A stretch of 7,869 nucleotides of DNA from an uncultured Eubacteriales bacterium (GTDB lineage: Bacteria > Bacillota > Clostridia > Lachnospirales > Bianqueaceae): the NCBI GenBank assembly GCA_900322165.1, contig ONYR01000142.1, forward strand, positions 1 to 7,869, read 5' to 3'. The notes beneath the pieces were generated by a model, which was given only the letters and a program-made list of their open reading frames with translations, was not told where the DNA came from and did no database searches. The position numbers and the translations under genes are program-made. Shown here piece by piece: positions 1 through 6,240 of this stretch (positions are counted from its first letter, which is position 1; the number at the start of each line of letters is the position of its first letter).

Positions 1-10
1 AGATTTTACT

Positions 11-448
11 ATGTTATTTGAAATGACCCCTTATGAAAAGAATTACCGTAACATTTTCGGACGTAACCCCTTTGCTGATTTCGACAAAGAATTCTTCGGC
101 GAGAACGTGCCTTCGATGCGCAACTTCCAGACCGATATTCAGGATACCGGTGATGCGTATGTGCTCGAGGCTGACCTGCCCGGCTTTGACAAGGACGGTA
201 TCTCCATCGAGGTCAATGATCATCGCCTGACGATCAAGGCTGAGCGTCATCTCGACTACGAGAACAAGGACAAGAAGAGCGGCTACGTTCGTCAGGAGCG
301 CTCCTACGGTTCCTACACCAGAAGCTTCGATCTGAACGAGATTGATGAGGGTGCGATCACCGCAGCCTATAAAGACGGTGTCCTGAAGCTGACGCTGCCG
401 AAGCTGGCTCCGAAAGAACCGACAAGCCAGAAGATCTCTATTGACTGA
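11..448 (+). CDS. Hsp20/alpha-crystallin family small heat shock protein
   Basis: This 145-residue protein is a small heat shock protein, an ATP-independent cytosolic holdase that binds unfolding proteins as part of large oligomers. The variable N-terminal arm covers about residues 1-38. The alpha-crystallin domain runs from about 39 to 131, opening with TDIQDTGDAYVLEADLPGF (41-59) and closing with the diagnostic AAYKDGVLKLTLPK (118-131). The C-terminal tail carries ISI at 142-144, a match to the IxI motif that docks into neighbouring subunits. Length is typical of the family. The start ATG at 11 lies at the window edge, so its ribosome binding site cannot be judged; the AG at 1-2 could be the end of one. 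An in-frame ATG at 23 is the alternative. The gene is convergent with the leftward operon, and a strong terminator follows it. Family assignment is secure; the client proteins are unknown. Confidence 0.96.
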   Translation: MLFEMTPYEKNYRNIFGRNPFADFDKEFFGENVPSMRNFQTDIQDTGDAYVLEADLPGFDKDGISIEVNDHRLTIKAERHLDYENKDKKSGYVRQERSYGSYTRSFDLNEIDEGAITAAYKDGVLKLTLPKLAPKEPTSQKISID

Positions 449-553
449 TCGCACAGCGAGTTGAACCGCGTGTTTGATTCTCCGCTGGATGAATCCACTT
501 TCTGTTACGTGTGTACTTTTCCTTTTCCTTTAATATTTTCTCCTAACGATTAA

Positions 554-591
554 AGGCCTTCCGGGCATCAAACCCGGAAGGCCTCTTTTTT
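554..591 (+). terminator. Rho-independent terminator after the Hsp20 gene
   Basis: A perfect 12-bp GC-rich stem (AGGCCTTCCGGG at 554-565, CCCGGAAGGCCT at 573-584) encloses a 7-nt loop at 566-572. It is followed by C and then six T residues (586-591), the classic intrinsic terminator arrangement for rightward transcription. It lies 105 bp past the Hsp20 stop codon. Read on the minus strand, the same stem is followed only by TTTAATCGTT, so it could also weakly end the leftward operon, whose last gene stops at 632. That bidirectional role is an inference. Confidence 0.93.
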
Positions 592-631
592 GTGCTGCGC
601 TCACCCTCAGCCGGCGAGCTGCGAATATTCA

Positions 632-1597
632 TTACTCAGGGAAATGCTGGCTTGGGCCGAGATTCCACTCGTCCACCTGCATCGAATACGGATTCAGTCC
701 AACGTAGTAGGCGTCAAGTCCCGTAAACCAGTCCGTGATCTCATCGCCAAGCGCGACCGTGTACATGATGTCGCGGGTCCCGCTCGAGGCGCAGTAGTCG
801 ACAAACTCCTGCGGAATCAGCTCATTGGCATAGTACAGATCCGGCGCCCCGAAGCAGTGCAGCATCTCGTGAGCGATGGTCGACGGCGGAGTCTCCACAT
901 TGTCAAACTTGACAAAGATGTTCATGAACTCATAGTCCACGCCGCGGCTTCCGGCCACGTCGTGATAATGGATCGTCCAAGGGTTGACCTCGTTGCTGTA
1001 ATCGGTGTTGAGGAAGAACATAAAGATGACATTGTTCGCCTGGTACTTCTGCATCAGCGAAGCCACCGGCACCTCATCCACCAGGTACTGCTTCTGCACT
1101 CCGTACATCGATCCGTCGTAGCGGACGAGCTCCTCTTCGAAGGTCCGCTGGTACAAAAGGTCTGAGTTCACCGACCAGTCATAGATGAAGTTCGCCGTTA
1201 CCCCGTACTCCGATGCCCGGTCAGTCAGCCACCGGCACGCGACGCCCTGATACCTCAGCATGCGCTGCATCGTGTCATCCACACCGTTCGGCCAGGATGA
1301 CAGGGCATCATTGGCCATGATCGTGACAATGAGCGTCGTGCCTTCCATCTTGTCTGCGGAGCCAAGGCTGCCGAAAGTCGGAGCTTTGCTGGTGACATAC
1401 GCGTGCGGTCTCGGATTCTCGGTATCCCGCGGCTTTTCCTTCTCCGGATGGATCGGGCTTTCCGTCTCCACCAGAACAAGCGGCTCAGGGGAGCCGGCCG
1501 TCTTGTCCGCCTCCGACCCTGCCGCGCTCGTGCTGACGCAGAGGCAGATCACCAGGATCATACTCACAAGCACGCTCCATGCTCGTTTGCTCTTCAT
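632..1597 (-). CDS. Secreted metzincin-type zinc metalloprotease
   Basis: This 321-residue protein appears to be an exported zinc endopeptidase. Residues 1-25 form a Sec signal peptide: a basic start (MKSKR), a hydrophobic core, then STSAAG with a likely signal peptidase I site. A charged, proline-rich linker follows to about residue 75. The catalytic signature is HEMLHCFGAPD at 243-253, which fits HExxHxxGxxD, with H243, H247 and D253 as predicted zinc ligands and E244 as the base. A methionine at 278 (RDIMYT) fits the Met-turn. Aspartate as third ligand recalls the M6 (immune inhibitor A) and M7 (snapalysin) families rather than the usual third histidine. The closest family is uncertain, and the substrate is unknown. 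It is the last gene of the operon, 12 bp after the isomerase gene. No cell-wall anchor or C-terminal membrane segment is visible, so it is probably released. C248 lies inside the zinc motif, which is unusual for an exported enzyme. Confidence 0.85.
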   Translation of the reverse strand: MKSKRAWSVLVSMILVICLCVSTSAAGSEADKTAGSPEPLVLVETESPIHPEKEKPRDTENPRPHAYVTSKAPTFGSLGSADKMEGTTLIVTIMANDALSSWPNGVDDTMQRMLRYQGVACRWLTDRASEYGVTANFIYDWSVNSDLLYQRTFEEELVRYDGSMYGVQKQYLVDEVPVASLMQKYQANNVIFMFFLNTDYSNEVNPWTIHYHDVAGSRGVDYEFMNIFVKFDNVETPPSTIAHEMLHCFGAPDLYYANELIPQEFVDYCASSGTRDIMYTVALGDEITDWFTGLDAYYVGLNPYSMQVDEWNLGPSQHFPE

Positions 1598-1612
1598 GTT
1601 ACCCTCTCCTTA
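1598..1612 (-). promoter_or_regulatory. Ribosome binding site overlapping the upstream stop codon
   Basis: On the minus strand AAGGAG (1606-1611) lies 8 nt before the protease ATG at 1595-1597. The TAA stop of the isomerase gene (1610-1612) shares its last two A residues with this Shine-Dalgarno. Ribosomes ending the isomerase therefore stop on the initiation site of the protease, which suggests translational coupling and fixes the protease start. Confidence 0.85.
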
Positions 1613-2380
1613 GTTAGGCATCAGTGATTTCAGCCAGGTGCAGGCATCCTTGTAGGCCGGTCCGAAATTCGGCGTACCCTCAAGGCTTACACGGCCATCG
1701 TAGCCGGACTCTTTCAGCTTTCTAAAGAACATGCCGTAATCACATCCGTCCTCCGGATTCGGGGCAGTCTCCGAGCCGATCGCCGGATGGAAGTGCGTGT
1801 GGCGCAGCTCTTTTCCGTAGGTTTCAACGCCGCCGAAGCCCTCGTTTTCACGGATCATATGGTAGTAGTCCGCGAGCAGTTTGAAGTTCGGATCCTTAAC
1901 ATCCTCGACCAAGCGTCCGCCTTCGGACACCGAGGTGATAATGTTGCACTCCTTGGTGTTGAGCGGCTCAAGCGCGATCGTGAGCCCGTTTTCTCTTGCC
2001 AGCTCCGCGATCCAGCGGGAGAAGCAGATGAGCTGCGGCCAGACCTCTTCGTTCGTCAGACCGTCCGGAACACGGCGCGCCCCGCCGCTTCCGAAAACGA
2101 TCGTCTCACCGCCAAGCTCTGCCAGACGGCGATAGGCCTTCGTCAGGTACTCGCGTATCTCCGGCCAGTTCGTCTCCTTGCCGAGAATGTGCGCCCAGCC
2201 GGGCAGCATGACGTTCGCGGCCTCCACCTTGATCGGTTTGGTCTTCGCAGCGACCTTGACCGCCTCGAACTCCTCCTCGCTCAAGGTCGCGATCGACCCA
2301 AGCGACGGCTCAATGTAATCGTAGCCGTACGCCGCGGCCTCATCGATCTTGTCAAACGGAACACAGATTCCCAGTCTCAT
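1610..2380 (-). CDS. Sugar phosphate isomerase/epimerase-like TIM-barrel protein
   Basis: This 256-residue cytosolic protein matches the xylose-isomerase-like TIM-barrel superfamily (AP_endonuc_2 fold), whose members interconvert keto and aldo sugars, epimerise ketoses or act on inositol derivatives. The pattern of predicted metal ligands is intact: E138 in IALEPLN, D171 in LLADYYHM, a histidine in HTHFH (194-198), and E234 in VSLEG. MRLGICVPF at the start and YIEPS (22-26) are typical first and second strands. The length is near the usual 250-300. The start is supported by AAGGAG (2387-2392) 6 nt before the ATG. It is the third gene of the operon, between a lipase-like surface protein and a protease, and shares the operon with a Gfo/Idh/MocA-like dehydrogenase, a common partner of this fold in inositol and rare-sugar pathways. 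The fold is sure, but the substrate cannot be told from sequence. Confidence 0.88.
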   Translation of the reverse strand: MRLGICVPFDKIDEAAAYGYDYIEPSLGSIATLSEEEFEAVKVAAKTKPIKVEAANVMLPGWAHILGKETNWPEIREYLTKAYRRLAELGGETIVFGSGGARRVPDGLTNEEVWPQLICFSRWIAELARENGLTIALEPLNTKECNIITSVSEGGRLVEDVKDPNFKLLADYYHMIRENEGFGGVETYGKELRHTHFHPAIGSETAPNPEDGCDYGMFFRKLKESGYDGRVSLEGTPNFGPAYKDACTWLKSLMPN

Positions 2381-2417
2381 GCGTTTCTCCTTTCCTCTTT
2401 GTGCCTAATCCTCAGTC

Positions 2418-2438
2418 GCAGCGCCTTTTGCGGCCTGC
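2418..2438 (-). other. Possible intercistronic mRNA hairpin
   Basis: The 65-nt gap between the lipase-like gene and the isomerase gene can fold, on the minus strand, as GCAGGCC, loop GCAAAA, GGC-G-CTGC with one bulged base. No T-tract follows in the leftward direction, so it does not look like a terminator. It might protect or separate the upstream and downstream parts of the message. The evidence is only the local pairing. Confidence 0.3.
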
Positions 2439-2445
2439 CTTGCTA

Positions 2446-5229
2446 TTAATGATTTCTTCTGGATCGTTTATAGAGCAGGATGATCACGACAAGCAGGATG
2501 ACCGCGAGGAGCAGTCCGCCGGCCAAAACGATGAGAAGCACAAGGCTTGTCCCGCTCGACTGATGGTTCCTGCTGAAGAGGTTCGAAAGCCTATTGGCCT
2601 TCGTTTCGGTACCATCCTCAGCGACCTGCGCGATCACTTTGCCCTCTTCATCCACGACCTGCAGGGTCAGAACTGGCTGACTCTCGGTGCTGCTCGAGCT
2701 GCTGTCCGTCTTGCTCTCCGCCGCTTCGCCAAAGCCCGCCTCGAAGATCTTTCCCTCCTCGATCGCGACGTTCTCAAACACGGTCTCCGAAAGGAGCTGA
2801 CCGTCACCGGTAATGAGCTGATCGGTGTAGGTCATCGTCCCCTCGCCGGTTCCGACAATGCGGATCGTAAACGCATCCTCTTCGAACGCGATGACATTCT
2901 TTTCATCGCCGTTGGTATAGATATAGATCTTATCCGAATTCAGGTAGACCTCGCTCCCCAACGTGTAACCGAGCTTCTCGCCCGTCGCCGCGTCGAACAC
3001 TTCGATGTCGACCGGGCAGTGGATCATGCTGTGGCGGTAATGATTCTCCGCGCCGGGCCCCATGTTGCTCGGAAGCCCTTCCACCATGCATTCCAGGATC
3101 GTCTCGCAGAGATGATCCGCGAAGATTCCCTTTTCAAAGGTGCTTACGTCTTTCGAATACCACCACTCATGCCCGAAATGCTTCTTCAGCGGCGGTACGG
3201 TCGGGATCTTGTCATGCTTGTTCAGGATATTGTGAACGTTCGGGAAGCTCTCGGGCGAGGCCCCGAAGGTCTCATACAGCGGCGAGCAGTAGGTATAGAC
3301 AAAGGTCTTCGACTGCGCGCCGTAGGCATCCATCAGGTAAGCCATCGACCCGGCCATCGCTCCGCCAAGGGAGTGTCCGGTCAGGAAGAGGATCGTATTG
3401 TCATCGTTCAGGTCCAGGTTATATTTCGAAACCGTGGACTCAAAGAAACTGCGGAACTCTGCTTTGACATTGTCTCTCGCCCCAACGAACCCGTCGAAGC
3501 AGGAATACAGGTCCGTGTAGATGTCTCCTTTGTCGGTCGTTCCGCGCACCACCATCACGAAGACATGCTTCGTCTGTCCCTGGAACGTGATCGGTTGGTA
3601 GGCAAAGGTCACCGCCGGGAACATCATATCCTGCTCACGCCGGTCGTAAAATACACTTTTTACGTCATGGAAGCCGAGCGTTTGCAGCCGCGCTTCGCAT
3701 GCTTCCTTGCTTGTCTCCGCGGCCTGCGAAAGCGTCAGGCCGACCATCGCGAGATCATGATTATATTCTGAAGAATCCTTCTCAAACAGCTTCCAGCCCC
3801 AGCGCAGATCGAGCTTGATCTTATCGGTAAAATCGACTTCGATCTCACGGATGGCGATGCTTTCCTCATAGGAGAGGCCGAGCCCTTCCAGGATGCCTTC
3901 CGGGGCGATCGGGTCTCCTCCCGAACGATAAAAACCGCGCTCGTCGTTAATTCCGTAGAACCCGTCTACCTGGGTGTGCATGCCATCGCTCTCCTGCCAG
4001 TAGGGAAGCCAGCTCGCATAACCCTCGTTGATCCGGGCGCGCGGTGCGCCCTGCTTGACAAACCGAACCGAAGTCCCTTCCGGCATCGCAACTTCACAGA
4101 ACGTATAGTGCGAGGTGCTACCGCTGTAGTCGATCAGCAGCTCATCTCCGTCCATCCGATAGTAGAAAAGATAATCGATGGTGAACTCATAGGTGTATGC
4201 ATCGATCTGTCTCGGATTCTTAAAGGCTCCGCTGAAAAGCGACCAGTAGATCTCGGAATCGTACGGCTTGTCGACCGCGTAATCATGGTCATAGTAATAG
4301 CCGTCAAAGGTGCCGTCTTCATGGATCGTGATCGCCTCATACCACGCACCCGCACCGCTGGTATGCATGTACGTATCGGCGATCTCCGTAAAGAGCTCCG
4401 GCGCGTCCGTGCCCATGTACGTCTTCGGACCGATTCCTTCCTCCAGGCTCACGAGGCTCCAGTACTCGGCTCCGTCGATGGTCTTCAGCTCAAGCACCGC
4501 AAAGCAGGAATAAGCGAACTCGACACTTCCGAGCGTGCGGTACACATCATAGCTGACCTCATAGCGCGTCCCGTCAACCGTAGCCCATACGATCGAAGGC
4601 TGCATAAAGTTATCGCCGATTCCGCCCATCGATACGATGAACGAATCTTTCCCGTTCACCGTGTCGCGATAAAAATACTTCTCGGAAAGGCACTGCGCCA
4701 CAAGCGTTTCATAGTCCGCATCGCTGACATTGTAGATGTTCTTCGCAGCCCACTCCACCGTGGCAGCCGGCCAGACCATGTAGCTCGTTGCGTACGGATC
4801 GATCGCCAGAAGCTGCGGCGTCGTCTCGCCCCAGTGCGCCTCATAGGTCTCAACCGGATAAAGGTTGGTAAAGAAGCAGGAACCGTTCTTCACGATCTGC
4901 GCGACCATATTTGAAGACCCGTCCGCCGCGCTCGCCGAATTGTAAGTATTGCCACCGTTGTTATCGTAGTACCAGGTCAGCGAGTAGAGAAACGTTGTCA
5001 GCGACTCCGGGAGCGTCGAAACGTCCACGTCCTGCTGCTTCCCGGCCACGGCCTGATTGTCGGCTACGGCTTGTTCCGCAGTCACGGCCTGCCCTTGGGC
5101 CACGGCCCGTCCTTGGGCCACGGCCTGTCCTCCGGCCGTTGTCTGCGCGTAGACTCCCTGCGCACTTTCGCTGAGGATCCCGATCATCAACACCAGCACC
5201 ATCAGCAGGCAGATTCTTTTTCTTTTCAC
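2446..5229 (-). CDS. Secreted, membrane-anchored class 3 lipase-like protein
   Basis: This 927-residue protein should be displayed on the cell surface. Residues 1-28 are a signal peptide (MKRKR, hydrophobic core, VYAQ). Five hexapeptide repeats (QAVAQG type) fill 35-64. Residues 70-290 are of unknown type. At about 292-400 lies a beta-rich region (GAWYEAITIHEDGTFDGYYY) resembling a recurring clostridial surface module. The alpha/beta-hydrolase core spans about 540-735: VRGTTD (561-566) as probable oxyanion region, FLTGHSLGGAMAG with nucleophile S620, D673 in NKHDKIPTVP, and H733 in HYRHSM as likely triad. A beta domain (738-835), a serine-rich linker (840-852), a membrane helix (about 895-919) and a basic tail (YKRSRRNH) follow. 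It would hydrolyse ester bonds of lipids or other acyl substrates outside the cell. The start is GTG, supported by GAGGAG 6 nt upstream; the gene ends in tandem stops TAA TAG. Family membership is clear, but the true substrate is unknown. Confidence 0.9.
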   Translation of the reverse strand: MKRKRICLLMVLVLMIGILSESAQGVYAQTTAGGQAVAQGRAVAQGQAVTAEQAVADNQAVAGKQQDVDVSTLPESLTTFLYSLTWYYDNNGGNTYNSASAADGSSNMVAQIVKNGSCFFTNLYPVETYEAHWGETTPQLLAIDPYATSYMVWPAATVEWAAKNIYNVSDADYETLVAQCLSEKYFYRDTVNGKDSFIVSMGGIGDNFMQPSIVWATVDGTRYEVSYDVYRTLGSVEFAYSCFAVLELKTIDGAEYWSLVSLEEGIGPKTYMGTDAPELFTEIADTYMHTSGAGAWYEAITIHEDGTFDGYYYDHDYAVDKPYDSEIYWSLFSGAFKNPRQIDAYTYEFTIDYLFYYRMDGDELLIDYSGSTSHYTFCEVAMPEGTSVRFVKQGAPRARINEGYASWLPYWQESDGMHTQVDGFYGINDERGFYRSGGDPIAPEGILEGLGLSYEESIAIREIEVDFTDKIKLDLRWGWKLFEKDSSEYNHDLAMVGLTLSQAAETSKEACEARLQTLGFHDVKSVFYDRREQDMMFPAVTFAYQPITFQGQTKHVFVMVVRGTTDKGDIYTDLYSCFDGFVGARDNVKAEFRSFFESTVSKYNLDLNDDNTILFLTGHSLGGAMAGSMAYLMDAYGAQSKTFVYTYCSPLYETFGASPESFPNVHNILNKHDKIPTVPPLKKHFGHEWWYSKDVSTFEKGIFADHLCETILECMVEGLPSNMGPGAENHYRHSMIHCPVDIEVFDAATGEKLGYTLGSEVYLNSDKIYIYTNGDEKNVIAFEEDAFTIRIVGTGEGTMTYTDQLITGDGQLLSETVFENVAIEEGKIFEAGFGEAAESKTDSSSSSTESQPVLTLQVVDEEGKVIAQVAEDGTETKANRLSNLFSRNHQSSGTSLVLLIVLAGGLLLAVILLVVIILLYKRSRRNH
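5047..5136 (-). repeat. Five tandem 18-bp units coding for a hexapeptide repeat
   Basis: Five imperfect copies begin at 5047, 5065, 5083, 5101 and 5119 at an exact 18-bp spacing; the plus-strand unit starts CACGGCCTG or a close variant. In the lipase-like protein they encode Q/R-A-V-A/T-x-x repeats at residues 35-64, directly after the signal peptide. The third to fifth copies are nearly identical while the first two have diverged, as expected of duplication by slippage. Since each unit is six codons, copy-number change would keep the reading frame. Confidence 0.85.
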
Positions 5230-5242
5230 AGTTTTCTCCTCA
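5230..5242 (-). promoter_or_regulatory. Ribosome binding site deciding the GTG start of the lipase-like gene
   Basis: On the minus strand GAGGAG (5236-5241) is placed 6 nt before GTG (5227-5229). It overlaps the TGA stop (5240-5242) of the upstream oxidoreductase gene. The intergenic gap is just 10 bp. No in-frame ATG gives the complete signal peptide, so GTG is the best start. The overlap suggests translational coupling between the two genes. Confidence 0.85.
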
Positions 5243-6079
5243 TTTTACCTGCAGCCATTCAAAGGGCGTTTTCGCCGCCTGGATCGCTGTCTCCCGGATC
5301 GCCATGACGCGCACGGTCTCTGCGTGCGGGACCGGGACCTCTTTCGTATCAAAAAACCGAATCATCGCTTGAATAAAGTTTCCAAAATAATCCGACTCGA
5401 TCTGAACCACGTTTGCCTCGTTTTTATGGTTGATCAGCTGAAGCCGGAAGGACCAGGAAGGATCGTCTCGCTGCACCATCTGCACCTTTCGTCCGTCCTC
5501 AAATTCGATCACAAAGGAAGGATGAGCCTCGGTGTCGAGCGCCATGATCTGCTTCACTTCCGTTTGCATCAGGCAGACGATCGGCTCGATCTGGTGGATC
5601 GAATAGATCTCCAGCGGACCCGGGCCTTCGCTGTAGATCCGCTCGATCTGCGCGCGGTCGATCCCTTCAAGCTCCGTGGAATAACGCAGAGCCGAGGTCG
5701 AAAAGCTAGGCGTTCCGCTCTTCTCGGCTACCTCAAAGATCCGGCGCGCCGTCTCCGCATCCGGGGCAAACGTTTTGTCGACGTAGGTCGGTTTGCCGGA
5801 GGAAAGAGCTTTTTGGCACAGCCGCTCATGCATCTCCGGGTTGTTCGGGGACAGCACGATGAGGCAGTCGCTCTTTTCGATCACCTCGTCCTCGGTCGCG
5901 CACAGCTCCACGCCGAACTTGTCAGCCCACTCGCGGGAGCTGAGGCCGCCCTCGCAGTCCTGATATCCCCAGGCGTAAGCGACCTTCCACTTTCCCTCCG
6001 ATGCTTTTCGGATCATTTCCGGGTAATTGTTCGCGTGCCAGTTGTCGAGTTCGTAGTCGATAAAGCCAATCGTCTTCAT
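5240..6079 (-). CDS. Short Gfo/Idh/MocA-like oxidoreductase
   Basis: This 279-residue cytosolic protein belongs to the Gfo/Idh/MocA group, which normally uses NAD(P) to oxidise or reduce sugars and inositols. Recognisable features are the Rossmann-side helix and strand around DCLIVLSPNNPEMHERLCQKAL (71-92), SGKPTYVDKTFA (94-105), where family members usually read EKP, a second domain with SIHQIEP (160-166) holding a candidate catalytic H162, and C-terminal AIRETAIQAAKTPFEW. Two oddities: the N-terminal strand reads IGFIDYELDNWHANNYP with no GxGxxG nucleotide fingerprint, and the protein is shorter than the usual 330-390. It may therefore bind its cofactor differently or not be a classical dehydrogenase. 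I place the start at the ATG (6077-6079) because GGGAGGG (6089-6095) lies 9 nt upstream; a longer version from TTG at 6097 would start inside that site. It is the first gene of the leftward operon, with its promoter immediately upstream. Confidence 0.82.
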   Translation of the reverse strand: MKTIGFIDYELDNWHANNYPEMIRKASEGKWKVAYAWGYQDCEGGLSSREWADKFGVELCATEDEVIEKSDCLIVLSPNNPEMHERLCQKALSSGKPTYVDKTFAPDAETARRIFEVAEKSGTPSFSTSALRYSTELEGIDRAQIERIYSEGPGPLEIYSIHQIEPIVCLMQTEVKQIMALDTEAHPSFVIEFEDGRKVQMVQRDDPSWSFRLQLINHKNEANVVQIESDYFGNFIQAMIRFFDTKEVPVPHAETVRVMAIRETAIQAAKTPFEWLQVK

Positions 6080-6118
6080 AAGCGATTTCCCTCCCAAACC
6101 ATTCCTCTGATATCGTTC

Positions 6119-6147
6119 ATTGTACCATAGAATTATCGTTTGTTCAG
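6119..6147 (-). promoter_or_regulatory. Probable promoter of the leftward four-gene operon
   Basis: Read on the minus strand, CTGAAC (6142-6147) is a weak -35 box, followed by 17 bp and the -10 box TACAAT (6119-6124). A TG one base before the -10 (TGGTACAAT) makes an extended -10, which can offset the poor -35. Transcription would begin near 6112, giving a leader of roughly 33 nt to the oxidoreductase ATG. Found by eye only. Confidence 0.6.
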
Positions 6148-6148
6148 C

Positions 6149-6177
6149 TTGTCTTTATTCAATATTTGTCGTAGAAT
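6149..6177 (+). promoter_or_regulatory. Probable promoter of the helicase gene
   Basis: TTGTCT (6149-6154) and TAGAAT (6172-6177) are separated by exactly 17 bp and match the vegetative sigma factor consensus at 4 and 5 of 6 positions. Transcription would start near 6184, leaving a leader of about 57 nt. Its -35 edge nearly abuts that of the leftward promoter (6147), so the two promoters are back to back. Confidence 0.6.
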
Positions 6178-6182
6178 AAAGA
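6152..6182. promoter_or_regulatory. Inverted repeat over the rightward promoter, candidate operator
   Basis: TCTTTATTC (6152-6160) and GAATAAAGA (6174-6182) are perfect 9-bp inverted copies separated by 13 bp. The half-site centres are 22 bp apart, close to two helical turns, as fits a dimeric repressor. The left arm covers the end of the -35 box and the right arm covers most of the -10 box of the helicase promoter, so a bound protein would block it. No regulator gene lies within the window, and the site may instead be AT-rich chance. Confidence 0.4.
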
Positions 6183-6227
6183 ATCTGTGCACACGATTCA
6201 ACGTGCCGCGAGGCATATCAAATTCAG

Positions 6228-6236
6228 AAAGGAGGG
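6228..6236 (+). promoter_or_regulatory. Ribosome binding site of the helicase gene
   Basis: AAAGGAGGG is a near-perfect complement to the end of 16S rRNA. Two ATG codons in tandem follow: GGAGG (6231-6235) is 5 nt from the ATG at 6241 and 8 nt from the one at 6244. The second has the more usual spacing, so the protein may start one residue later than listed. Confidence 0.85.
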
Positions 6237-6240
6237 TCCG

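Noticed and set aside
14..454. 146-codon minus-strand frame opposite the Hsp20 gene
   Set aside because: It is a codon-register shadow; the plus strand encodes a full alpha-crystallin domain and IxI tail.
449..553. Heat-shock operator such as CIRCE near the Hsp20 gene
   Set aside because: No TTAGCACTC/GAGTGCTAA-type repeat is present here, and the region upstream of the gene is outside the window.
590..1165. 191-codon plus-strand frame after the terminator
   Set aside because: It is antisense to the metalloprotease, begins inside the terminator T-tract and has no ribosome binding site.
1523..1560. Lipoprotein lipobox in the protease signal peptide
   Set aside because: Cysteines at residues 18 and 20 lie inside the hydrophobic core and do not fit the L-[A/S]-[G/A]-C pattern; STSAAG looks like a signal peptidase I site.
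2401..3771. 456-codon open frame on the plus strand opposite the lipase-like gene
   Set aside because: It lies in codon register with the real gene, its protein is low in recognisable motifs and rich in R, H, V and D as expected from reverse-complemented codons, and the opposite frame has a signal peptide, catalytic motif and membrane helix.
3976..4914. 312-codon open frame on the plus strand, same frame as the previous one
   Set aside because: It is antisense to the middle of the lipase-like gene in codon register, with no ribosome binding site or known domain.
6079..6102. Leader peptide starting at ATG 6100-6102 and ending over the oxidoreductase start
   Set aside because: The eight-codon frame (ATG to TGA) has AGAGGA directly against its ATG with no spacer, and no attenuator structure is seen.
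5324..6130. 268-codon plus-strand frame opposite the oxidoreductase
   Set aside because: It is antisense in codon register, would run across the divergent promoter region and matches no family.
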